NCBI RefSeq assembly: GCF_000711715.1
Contig: NZ_JONN01000002.1
Span: forward strand, 1-64,000
DNA length: 64,000 nt
Source: Sphingomonas astaxanthinifaciens DSM 22298
Lineage (GTDB): Bacteria; Pseudomonadota; Alphaproteobacteria; Sphingomonadales; Sphingomonadaceae
Direction: 5' to 3'
Shown one piece after another: positions 37,282 through 45,197 of the stretch. The position numbers were made by a program, and so were the translations under genes. The notes under the pieces were generated by a model. That model ran no database searches and was not told the DNA's origin. It saw only the letters and a program-made list of their open reading frames with translations. Positions within the stretch are counted from its first letter, which is position 1. Each line of letters opens with the position of its first letter.

Positions 37282-38183
37282 CAGCGCAGGTCCTTCACAT
37301 AGACCGGGCGGAAGGCGCCGTCCTCGCGCGTGACACGAACCAGATGCTCACCGCCGAAATGCGCGGGGACGAGCAGGGCGCCGCTGTCGGCGACCTCTTC
37401 GAGCGTCTTGCGGCGCGAGGCGATGGCCTGTTCCGGATCTTCGCAGAAGCGGCTGTTCCAGTCGGGCCGGTGGACCTGCATCGGATGGTGGAGGATGTCG
37501 CCGACGAAAAGGGCCTTCTCGCCGCCGTCCTCGAGCGCGAGCGCCATCTGCCCGGGAGTGTGGCCGGGGCGGGCGTGGAGCGTCATTCCCGGCAACACCT
37601 CATGGCCGTCCTCCGCCCAGATGGCGCGGCCGGCGTCGATGATCGGCTGGACGCTGTCCTCGAACACGCCGGCATTGACGAACGCGCCCTGCTCGGTCGG
37701 CCGCGCGCCAGTCCCGGCCGGGTCCCAATAGTCGCGGTCGGCGACCGGCAGGATGTAGCGGGCGTTGGGGAAGGTCGGCTGCCAGCGCGCGTCGACCAGC
37801 TGCGTGTTCCAGCCGACATGGTCGATGTGCAGATGCGAGCAGACGACCGTGTCGATGTCCTCGGGCCGGTAGCCGGCGCGCGCGAGGCGGGCGAGGTAGT
37901 CGGTCTGCAGATTGCCGAAAATCGGGATTCCGGGCCGCTCCTTGTCATTGCCCGCGCCGGTGTCGAACAGGATACGCTCGGCGCCGGTATCGATCACCCA
38001 GCTTTGCAGGACGCCGAAGATCTTGCCCTCGTCGGGGAGGTAGAAGTCGGGGACGAACTCGGGCTCGCGCCGGCGCCACACGGGCTCTTCGTAACCGGCG
38101 AACAGGAAGTCGGCGCTGCTGAAGCCGCCGCTCCATTCTTCGACCCGGGAAACGGTGATCTGGCCGATACGAAACTGGTCCAT
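37281..38183 (-). CDS. MBL fold metallo-hydrolase, possible lactonase/esterase
   Basis: A 300-residue metallo-beta-lactamase fold hydrolase. The zinc-binding motif is CSHLHIDHVGW (H-x-H-x-D-H), with further ligands in GHTPGQMALALEDGGEKALFV (His and Asp region) and VGDILHHPMQVH. Its closest look is to lactonase-type members, so it may open the lactone or ester produced by the Baeyer-Villiger monooxygenase encoded divergently. The start ATG has a GGAGGTG Shine-Dalgarno 7 bp upstream, just after a hairpin behind the TonB receptor. Confidence 0.85.
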   Translation of the reverse strand: MDQFRIGQITVSRVEEWSGGFSSADFLFAGYEEPVWRRREPEFVPDFYLPDEGKIFGVLQSWVIDTGAERILFDTGAGNDKERPGIPIFGNLQTDYLARLARAGYRPEDIDTVVCSHLHIDHVGWNTQLVDARWQPTFPNARYILPVADRDYWDPAGTGARPTEQGAFVNAGVFEDSVQPIIDAGRAIWAEDGHEVLPGMTLHARPGHTPGQMALALEDGGEKALFVGDILHHPMQVHRPDWNSRFCEDPEQAIASRRKTLEEVADSGALLVPAHFGGEHLVRVTREDGAFRPVYVKDLR

Positions 38184-38196
38184 GTCACACCTCCGA

Positions 38197-38221
38197 CCGG
38201 ACCGGCGCGAGGCCGGTCCGG
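38197..38221 (-). other. GC-rich stem-loop between TonB receptor and MBL hydrolase genes
   Basis: A perfect 10-bp inverted repeat (CCGGACCGGC / GCCGGTCCGG) with a 5-nt loop occupies the 52-bp intercistronic gap. It is followed by the MBL gene Shine-Dalgarno, not by a T-run, so it is more likely an mRNA stability or partial attenuation element than a terminator. Confidence 0.7.
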
Positions 38222-38235
38222 CGCTGTCCCTGCGC

Positions 38236-40548
38236 CTAGAATTTGGTTCCGAGCGTCAGGCCGTAGGTCCGCGGCGGCATCAGCGAGCCGACCCGTACGT
38301 AGGCGAAGGTCGCCGCGGTGATGATGTTGTTGGCGACCACATATTTGTCGCCGATGTTCTTGACCCAGCCGCGGACCATGAAGCGCTCGCCGGGCGTGTA
38401 ATAGGTCAGCCCGGCATTGAAGAGCGCATAGCCCTTCTGTTCGGCATCATAGTTGTTGAACTCGGTGAAATAGACCTTGCTCTGGTAGGACATGTCGGCG
38501 TCGGCGACGATCTTCGAACGGCCGAGCGGCACGGTGTAGTCGAACCCGCCGCCGAAGCTGAAGGAAGGCGCGTTGGGCAGCCGCTTGCCGCTGAGGTCCG
38601 CCAGCGCCGGATCGCTCGAACAGGCTTTGTAGCTGATCCCCGGCCGCGGCACGGCGGCGCCGTAATAGCCGTTGCAGAAATCGGTGAAGCGGGCGTTGAG
38701 ATAGGCGCCATAGGCGTTGAGGTTGAGCTGGTCGGTGACCTTGCCCTGCACCTCGAGCTCGGCGCCATAGTTGCGGGCGGAGGCGGCGTTGACCGTTTCG
38801 ACGATGCTCTGCGCGTTGACGAAGCCGACCTGCAGATCCTTGTAGTCGTAATAGAAGACCGCGCCGCTTAGCAGCACGCGGCGGTCGAACAGCTTGCGCT
38901 TGAAGCCCGCTTCGTAATTCCAGACGAATTCGGGATCGATGACCGCATTGGCGCTGCCGACGTTGATGACCCCCGACTTGAAGCCGCGCGTGATGGTTCC
39001 GTAGAGCAGGGTGTCGGCGTCGGGCTCATATTCGACCAGGAACTTGGGCGTGATCGCGCTCCAGCCCTTCTTCTTGTCGGTCGGCACGTTCACACCGATC
39101 GCATCGAAGCGGAAGAAGCCGCTGCCTGCGCGCCGCTCGTAATTGTAGCGCGCGCCGGCGGTGATCTTGAGCTCGGGCGTGACCTGGTAGCTGCCCTGCA
39201 GGAAGGCGCCATAGGCCTTGGTCTTCACCGTGCCGCGCTGGAGGTAGAATCCATCGTCGAAGATGTCGGCCGGAAGCCCGAACAGGACGCCAAGGTTGAC
39301 GGTCGGCACCCGCACCTCGCCGAACAGCTTCTCGCGGAAATACATGAGGCCGCCCAGCAGTGTGACGTTGCCGGCGGAGTAATTGCCGGTCAGTTCCTGG
39401 CTGAACGACTTGCTGTCCTCGGTGTAGTCGTTGCGGCCGTACATCCACACGTCGCTGACATCGAGGTCGTCGCGGTTGAAGCGGCGGAACTTGCGATAGG
39501 CGGTAGTCGACTTGATCGCCACGTCGCCGAGGTTGAAGTCGAGGATCCCGGTGACGCCCGTACCCCTGCGGCGGTTGAGCGGCTCCTCGTCCGAATAGAT
39601 GTTGCGGAAATTGGGCTTCTCACCGCGGGCGGCGTAATAATCGATGATCGACTGGCCGCCGATCAGCTTGTGAGGAAGCGCCGCGTCGGGGACGATCGAT
39701 GGCCCGAAATAGTGGAAGGCGTAATTGGCGTCCTTTTCGCGGCTGTGGTCGCCGATGAGGGTCAGCTTGACGTCGGGGGTGAGGCGACTGACGAGGACGC
39801 CGCGGAAGGCGTAGGCGTCGCGGTCGTCGATGTCGCGCCCGGTGAAGAGATTCTTCCCGTAGCCGTCGCGCTTCTCATATTTGCCCGCGACCCGGACCAT
39901 GAGCTTGTCGTCGGCGATCGGCCCGCCGACCGCGGCCTCGAGCACGCGGCTCTGATAATTGCCGATGGTCAGCCGGGCATAGCCCTCGGGTGTGGTGGTC
40001 GGCTTCTTGACGACGAGGTTGATCGCGCCGCCGGTCGCGCCGCGCCCGTAGAGGGTGCCCTGGGGCCCGCGCAGCACCTCGATCTGGTCGAGGTCGTAGA
40101 AGCCGCTGAGCTGGGCCGAGGGGCGCGAGATGATCGCGCCGTCCTGGAGAAAGGCGACCGCGCCATCGGCACCGAGGTCGATGCTGGTGAGGCCGATGCC
40201 GCGCACGAAGGTGCGATTGACGCCGAACTGGTCGCCGATCGAGACATTGGGGACGACCGTCTGGAGGTCGCCAATATTCTGGATCCCGCCGGGCATGATC
40301 TCGTCCGAGCGGATCGCGCTGATCGCCGCCGGGGTCTTGGCAAGCGAGAGCGACTGCTTGGTCGCGGTGACGACGATGTCGCCGGCATTGTCGCTGGGGG
40401 CAGGGGCGGGGGTTGGATCGGCGGGTTGCGCGGTGGCCTCCGCAGCGGCGGTCGAATCGGCGGCGGCTTGCGCCTGAGCGGCGGCGGGAAAAGCGAGTGT
40501 GAGACCGGCCAGCCAGGCAGCCGAGTGAAGCAGGTGATGCGATTTCAT
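38236..40548 (-). CDS. TonB-dependent outer membrane receptor
   Basis: A 770-residue TonB receptor: signal peptide (MKSHHLLHSAAWLAGLTLAF, cleavage after AAA-QAQA), Ala/Pro-rich spacer, TonB box-like DIVVTATKQSLSLAKTPAAI, plug domain with GSFYD-like LSGFYDLDQIEVLRGPQGTL and a 22-strand barrel ending in RTYGLTLGTKF with the terminal aromatic Phe. The position at the head of a catabolic operon suggests that it imports the growth substrate across the outer membrane rather than a siderophore. The ATG at 40548 has GGAGGAGGG upstream. Confidence 0.92.
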   Translation of the reverse strand: MKSHHLLHSAAWLAGLTLAFPAAAQAQAAADSTAAAEATAQPADPTPAPAPSDNAGDIVVTATKQSLSLAKTPAAISAIRSDEIMPGGIQNIGDLQTVVPNVSIGDQFGVNRTFVRGIGLTSIDLGADGAVAFLQDGAIISRPSAQLSGFYDLDQIEVLRGPQGTLYGRGATGGAINLVVKKPTTTPEGYARLTIGNYQSRVLEAAVGGPIADDKLMVRVAGKYEKRDGYGKNLFTGRDIDDRDAYAFRGVLVSRLTPDVKLTLIGDHSREKDANYAFHYFGPSIVPDAALPHKLIGGQSIIDYYAARGEKPNFRNIYSDEEPLNRRRGTGVTGILDFNLGDVAIKSTTAYRKFRRFNRDDLDVSDVWMYGRNDYTEDSKSFSQELTGNYSAGNVTLLGGLMYFREKLFGEVRVPTVNLGVLFGLPADIFDDGFYLQRGTVKTKAYGAFLQGSYQVTPELKITAGARYNYERRAGSGFFRFDAIGVNVPTDKKKGWSAITPKFLVEYEPDADTLLYGTITRGFKSGVINVGSANAVIDPEFVWNYEAGFKRKLFDRRVLLSGAVFYYDYKDLQVGFVNAQSIVETVNAASARNYGAELEVQGKVTDQLNLNAYGAYLNARFTDFCNGYYGAAVPRPGISYKACSSDPALADLSGKRLPNAPSFSFGGGFDYTVPLGRSKIVADADMSYQSKVYFTEFNNYDAEQKGYALFNAGLTYYTPGERFMVRGWVKNIGDKYVVANNIITAATFAYVRVGSLMPPRTYGLTLGTKF

Positions 40549-40580
40549 GGGGCCCTCCTCCGCGCGACGACCGCGCCTCC

Positions 40581-40592
40581 TACTCGCCAGTA
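40581..40592. promoter_or_regulatory. Operator candidate 1, TACTCGCCAGTA
   Basis: A dyad TACT-N4-AGTA overlapping the receptor -10 box. A near-identical copy in inverted orientation is at 40664-40675 (11 of 12 positions match on the opposite strand), making random occurrence unlikely. Confidence 0.6.
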
Positions 40593-40618
40593 TAAGTCGA
40601 GAATTTTGAGTAGGGCAA
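40589..40618 (-). promoter_or_regulatory. Predicted promoter of the TonB-receptor operon
   Basis: On the minus strand: TTGCCC (40618-40613) and TATACT (40594-40589) with an 18-bp spacer, about 40 bp before the receptor start. The -10 box overlaps the TACT-N4-AGTA palindrome at 40581-40592, as expected for a repressor site. Confidence 0.5.
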
Positions 40619-40663
40619 GCGGTCAATTTCTCGCCTCGACTGGACGTCGGCGGGCACTTGAGC

Positions 40664-40675
40664 TACTGACGAGTA
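40664..40675. promoter_or_regulatory. Operator candidate 2, TACTGACGAGTA
   Basis: A second TACT-N4-AGTA dyad; its reverse complement reads TACTCGTCAGTA. It ends 11 bp before the first ATG of the divergent monooxygenase gene, where it would block that promoter. Confidence 0.6.
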
Positions 40676-40685
40676 TCTATTTGAA

Positions 40686-42647
40686 ATGCGGGATTTGCGG
40701 GTGGGCGACAAAGCGAAGATGGCCATTGATCGGGACCGGCTCGCGAATGGAATCGCGCAGGCCAACATCCCCTCGTTGCTGATGGTACTGGTCCAGCTGA
40801 CCGGCGACTCGCGCTGGCTTGCCGATCCCTATGCGCCGAGTCGCGCCGGGGGCCTCGACGACAATGACGATGGCGGGCTCGACCCCGCCATCCAGCAGGA
40901 AATCCGCGCCGCCGCGCGCGACGCCATCTTCGCCTGGCTCGACGGCGCCCCCGTCGCCGATCCCGATCCGGCCGACACCCGCCTCGCGGCGATGCTGGCG
41001 GTCGCGATGGGCGAGCCGGTGCCGCCCGAATATGGCGAGATCATCGCCTTCAACCTCGGTCTTCGTCGCCCCGATCCGGCCCTGGCCCCGGGCCGCCCGC
41101 TGAAAGCGATCATCGTCGGGGGCGGGATCTCGGGCCTGTGCGCGGCGGTCAACCTGACGCAGGCGGGCGTCGCCTGGGAAATCTTCGAGAAGAACGAGGA
41201 TGTCGGCGGCACGTGGTTCGAGAACCGCTATCCCGGCTGCGGCGTCGACACACCCAACCTCACCTACACCTTCTCCTTCGCCGAATGGGACTGGGCGCAT
41301 TATTTCCCGCTCCAGAGCGAGATCCGCCGCTACCTGTCGGCGGTCGCCGATCGCTTCGGCGTGCGCGACCATGTCCGCTTCGGGACCCGGGTCGAGGAAG
41401 TCCGCTGGATCGAGGAAGATCGCCAGTGGGAGGTGAGCGCGGCCAAGGCCGACGGCAGCCGCTTCGTCGCCCGCGCCGACGTCGTGCTGAGCGCGGTCGG
41501 GGTGCTGAATGTCCCGCAGAAGCCCGCCATTCCGGGGATCGAAAGCTTCGCCGGGCCCGTCGTCCACACCGCCGAATGGCCCGAGGATCTGGACGTCACC
41601 GGCAAGAAGGTCGCGGTGGTCGGCAACGGCGCGTCGGCGATGCAGCTCGTTCCCGAGATCGCCCCGCGCGTCGCCGAGCTCAGCATCTTCGCCCGTTCGA
41701 AGCAGTGGGCCGCGCCTTTCCCGCAATATCGCCGCGAGATTCCGGCCGACGTGCGCTACCTCATGCAGGCGGTGCCGCTCTACCGCCAATGGTATGAGCA
41801 GCGCCTGACCTGGACCTTCAACGACCGGATCCATAGCTCGCTGTTCAAGGACCCGAGCTGGCCCGAGCCGCAGCGGTCGCTGAACGCCGTCAATGATGGG
41901 CACCGCCGCTTCTTCACGCAATATGTCGTCGACCAGCTGGGCGACCGGCAGGACCTGCTCGACAAGGTGCTCCCGGACTTCCCCCCGTTCGCCAAGCGCA
42001 TGCTGCTCGACAACGGCTGGTACCGCGCGCTCCGCCGCGACAACGTCCGCTTGGTCGCGGACCGACTGAGCCGGGTCGAGGAAGGTGTCCTCGTCGCCGG
42101 CAATGGCGAGCGGGTCGAGGCCGACGTCTTGGTGCTCGCGACCGGCTTCAAGGCGGCCGAGGTGCTTGGATCCTACGATGTCGTCGGCCGCGATGGGGCG
42201 GTGCTGCGCGAGGTCTGGGAAATCGACAATGCGTCAGCCTATCTCGGCACCGCGGTGCCGGGCTTTCCCAATTTCTTCATCCTCCTCGGCCCCAATGTCG
42301 GTTCCGGTCACGGCGGCAGCATGATCCGCTCTATCGAGAACCAAATGCATTATATTCTGGAGATACTGAAGCTCCTTTCCGGTTCGCGCGCGGAGACGAT
42401 CGAGGTTCGCCCGGAGGTCTATGATGCCTATCGTGCGAAGGTTGATGCCGCGCATGAGAAAATGGTCTGGACCCACCGCGGGGCCGACAATTGGTATCGC
42501 AATTCGCGCGGTCGGATCGTCGCCATCACCCCGTGGCGGAACGACGATTTCTGGCGCATGACCCGCAGGGCGGACCCGGACGACTACCTTCTCGACCGGG
42601 CGACCGCGAAAGGCGAGCCGGCGGCGCGGGAGGCGTCGGCGGGCTGA
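40686..42647 (+). CDS. Flavin-containing Baeyer-Villiger-type monooxygenase
   Basis: A 653-residue enzyme. Residues 1-135 are an extra N-terminal domain; then the FAD Rossmann motif IIVGGGISGLCAAVNLTQAG, the GGTWFENRYPGCGVD block, the BVMO-type fingerprint FAGPVVHTAEWPED (F-x-G-x-x-x-H-x-x-x-W) and NADPH-binding VVGNGASAMQLVPEIA. It would insert oxygen into a ketone. The start is uncertain: ATG at 40686 lacks a Shine-Dalgarno, and the ATG at 40719 (MAIDRDRLANGIA) is possible. Followed 13 bp later by the FMN oxidase gene. Confidence 0.9.
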   Translation: MRDLRVGDKAKMAIDRDRLANGIAQANIPSLLMVLVQLTGDSRWLADPYAPSRAGGLDDNDDGGLDPAIQQEIRAAARDAIFAWLDGAPVADPDPADTRLAAMLAVAMGEPVPPEYGEIIAFNLGLRRPDPALAPGRPLKAIIVGGGISGLCAAVNLTQAGVAWEIFEKNEDVGGTWFENRYPGCGVDTPNLTYTFSFAEWDWAHYFPLQSEIRRYLSAVADRFGVRDHVRFGTRVEEVRWIEEDRQWEVSAAKADGSRFVARADVVLSAVGVLNVPQKPAIPGIESFAGPVVHTAEWPEDLDVTGKKVAVVGNGASAMQLVPEIAPRVAELSIFARSKQWAAPFPQYRREIPADVRYLMQAVPLYRQWYEQRLTWTFNDRIHSSLFKDPSWPEPQRSLNAVNDGHRRFFTQYVVDQLGDRQDLLDKVLPDFPPFAKRMLLDNGWYRALRRDNVRLVADRLSRVEEGVLVAGNGERVEADVLVLATGFKAAEVLGSYDVVGRDGAVLREVWEIDNASAYLGTAVPGFPNFFILLGPNVGSGHGGSMIRSIENQMHYILEILKLLSGSRAETIEVRPEVYDAYRAKVDAAHEKMVWTHRGADNWYRNSRGRIVAITPWRNDDFWRMTRRADPDDYLLDRATAKGEPAAREASAG

Positions 42648-42660
42648 GGCGGGAGCGGGC

Positions 42661-43824
42661 ATGCACTACGGTGACTTCCAGACGAGCATCTACATGGCCG
42701 GGCTGGGCGGGGTGGTGCCCAAGCTCCCGACCGACTTCGCCTCGCTCCAGCGCCAGGCCGAGGCCGCCATGCCGCGCGACGCGCGCAATTACGTCCAGGG
42801 CGGCTGCGGCGACGAATGGACGCAGGACAGCAACGCCGTCGCCTTCCGCCACTGGGGGATGGTGCCGCGGATGCTGCTCGACTCCACGACGCGCGACCTC
42901 TCGGTCGAACTGTTCGGCCGCCGCTTTCCAAGCCCGCTTTTCATGGCCCCGGTCGGGGTCAACGGCTTCGTCACCGCCGACCAGCATGGCGACCTGGCCG
43001 CGGCCAAGGCGTCGGCGGCGACCGGCGTGCCCTTCTGCCTCTCGACGCTCGCCAATGATCCGATCGAACAGGTCGCGGCGGCGACGGGCGACACGCCCTT
43101 CTTCTTCCAGCTCTATACGCCCAAGGACGAGGAACTGGCCCAGAGCCTCGTCGCCCGGGCCGAACGTGCGGGGGCGAGCGCGCTGGTGGTGACGCTCGAC
43201 ACCTGGGTGACGGGCTGGCGACCGCGAGACCTCAACACCGCGACCTTCCCCCAGCTGCGCGGCGCGGTGCTCCACAATTATTTCAGCGATCCCGTCTTCC
43301 GCTCGCGGCTGGCCCGGTCGCCCGAGGACGATCCGCAGGCGGCGATCGCGGCCTGGGCCCAGACCTTCGGCAAGGTGCTGACCTTCGAGCATCTTTCCTG
43401 GCTGAAGTCGCTGAGCAAGCTGCCACTGGTCCTGAAGGGGATCTGCCACCCGGATGACGCGCGCCGCGCGATCGACCTCGGCGCCGACGCCATCTACGTC
43501 TCGAACCACGGCGGACGCCAGGCCAATGGCGGCATCGCGGCGATCGACATGCTTGCCGATGTGGTCGAGGCCGCCGGCTCGACCCCGGTTCTGTTCGACA
43601 GCGGGATCCGCTCGGGCACCGACGCGATCAAGGCGGTGGCGATGGGCGCGCGGATGGTCGGAATCGGCCGGCCCTATGTCTATGGCCTTGCGCTCGACGG
43701 GGCCGAGGGCGCCGCCCACGTCCTTCGCTGCATCCTCGCCGAGGCCGATCTCCTGATGGCGGTCAACGGCTATCCGACGCTCGATCACGTCCGCGCGGCG
43801 GGCGTGGTCCGGACCGCGGCCTAG
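42661..43824 (+). CDS. FMN-dependent alpha-hydroxyacid oxidase (lactate 2-monooxygenase-like)
   Basis: A 387-residue TIM-barrel flavoenzyme. The substrate- and FMN-binding motif is IYVSNHGGRQANGGIAAIDM with the catalytic His; PLFMAPVGVNGF and FDSGIRSGTDAIKAVAMGAR are also conserved. It oxidises 2-hydroxyacids and matches lactate 2-monooxygenase-like proteins best. It is cotranscribed with the Baeyer-Villiger enzyme (13-bp gap), so it may act on a hydroxyacid from ring or chain cleavage. Its TAG overlaps the stop of the convergent efflux gene. Confidence 0.9.
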   Translation: MHYGDFQTSIYMAGLGGVVPKLPTDFASLQRQAEAAMPRDARNYVQGGCGDEWTQDSNAVAFRHWGMVPRMLLDSTTRDLSVELFGRRFPSPLFMAPVGVNGFVTADQHGDLAAAKASAATGVPFCLSTLANDPIEQVAAATGDTPFFFQLYTPKDEELAQSLVARAERAGASALVVTLDTWVTGWRPRDLNTATFPQLRGAVLHNYFSDPVFRSRLARSPEDDPQAAIAAWAQTFGKVLTFEHLSWLKSLSKLPLVLKGICHPDDARRAIDLGADAIYVSNHGGRQANGGIAAIDMLADVVEAAGSTPVLFDSGIRSGTDAIKAVAMGARMVGIGRPYVYGLALDGAEGAAHVLRCILAEADLLMAVNGYPTLDHVRAAGVVRTAA

Positions 43825-45197
43825 GGGGCCGGCGGGCCGCTCCAGCCGCCGCCCATCGCCTGGTAGAGCGCCACGGTCGCGTTGAGCTCGTCGGTCCGCA
43901 GCTGGGCGAGATTGAGGTCGGTGGCGAGCAAGGCGCGCTGGGCGTCGAGCTGCTCGAGATAGGAGGTGTAGCCCGCTTCGTAGCGATTGGTCGCGTGCCT
44001 GAGGGCGTCGGCGAGGGCCACGCGCTGGAGCGACAATTCGCGGCGCTGCTCGCCGAGCCGGCGGACCGCGGCCAAAGCGTCGTCGACCTCGCGGAAGGCG
44101 GTGAGCGCGGTCTTGCGATAGGTGAAGAGCGCCTGGTCACGGCGCGCGGCGCTGGCGTTGAGATTGCCCGACAGCCGCCCGCCCTGGAATATCGGGGCGA
44201 GGACGCTCGCGCCCAGCGACCAGATGCTGACGGGATCGCCGAGCGCGCCCGAAATGACCGCGCCGAGGCTGGCGGCGAGGTTGATGCGCGGCAAAAATTG
44301 CGCGCGCGCGGCGGCCAGCGAGCTGTCGCTCGCCGCCACCTGATATTCGGCGCTGGCGATGTCGGGGCGGCGGCGGAGCAGCTCGGACGGCAGCAAGGCG
44401 GGAACGGGCAGGGGCCTCAATTCGGCAAGGCTGCGGCCACGGATGACGTCGCGCGGGGTAGTGCCGGTCAAGAGCGCGAGGGCATTCTCCTGCCGGGCGA
44501 TGGCGAGGCGGAGCTGCGGCAGCAGCTGGGTGGTCGAGCGATATTCGGCTTCGGCCTGGCGCAGCTCGAGGTCGCTCGTATAGCCGACCCGCGCCCGGTT
44601 GCGGCTGATCCGAAGTGCCTCGGTCCGGCTGGCGACGGTCTGCTCGGCGATGGCGAGCCGGGAGTCGAGGCCGCGCAGGGTGAGGTAGCCGCTGGCGGTC
44701 GCGCCGGCGACGCTGAGGGCCGCGGCATCGCGTGCCGCGGCGCTGGCGAGATAGGCCGAGCGCGCGGCAGAGGCGGTTTCCCGCACCCGGCCGAACAGGT
44801 CGAGCTCGTAGGATGCCTGGAGAAGCGGCTGGGCGCTGGTGTTGGTCGATGGCGTACCGAAGGGACTGACGGTGCGCGCCTCCTGCACGCCCACGCCGGC
44901 GTCGAGCGATGGGAGAAAGGCGGCGCGGGCGATCTGCTCCTGCGCCCGCGCTTCGCGGACCCGAGCGGCGGCGATGGCGATGTCGCTGTTATTGGCGAGC
45001 GCGGTCTCGACGAGCGCGGTCAGGACCGGATCGCCGAAGCCGTTCCACCACGCCTTGTCGAGCGGGACGGTGGCGGTGAGCGGAGTCCGCCAGCCGCTGT
45101 TCGGGATCACGGCCACGCCCTCGGGAAGGGGCGGGGTGGCGGGCACGCAGGCGGCGAGAAGGCCCGCGGCCGCGAGGGGCCCGAGCGCCCGCCTCAC
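43821..45197 (-). CDS. Efflux outer membrane factor (NodT/OprM family lipoprotein)
   Basis: A 458-residue TolC-like channel. The N-terminus MRRALGPLAAAGLLAACVPA contains a lipobox (LAAC), so it should be lipid-anchored in the outer membrane. Two repeated helical OEP domains start near VRETASAARSAYLASAAARD and RDQALFTYRKTALTAFREVD. It begins with a GTG overlapping the EmrA-like stop (GTGA) and is the last gene of an efflux operon; its own stop overlaps the FMN oxidase stop. Confidence 0.92.
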   Translation of the reverse strand: MRRALGPLAAAGLLAACVPATPPLPEGVAVIPNSGWRTPLTATVPLDKAWWNGFGDPVLTALVETALANNSDIAIAAARVREARAQEQIARAAFLPSLDAGVGVQEARTVSPFGTPSTNTSAQPLLQASYELDLFGRVRETASAARSAYLASAAARDAAALSVAGATASGYLTLRGLDSRLAIAEQTVASRTEALRISRNRARVGYTSDLELRQAEAEYRSTTQLLPQLRLAIARQENALALLTGTTPRDVIRGRSLAELRPLPVPALLPSELLRRRPDIASAEYQVAASDSSLAAARAQFLPRINLAASLGAVISGALGDPVSIWSLGASVLAPIFQGGRLSGNLNASAARRDQALFTYRKTALTAFREVDDALAAVRRLGEQRRELSLQRVALADALRHATNRYEAGYTSYLEQLDAQRALLATDLNLAQLRTDELNATVALYQAMGGGWSGPPAP

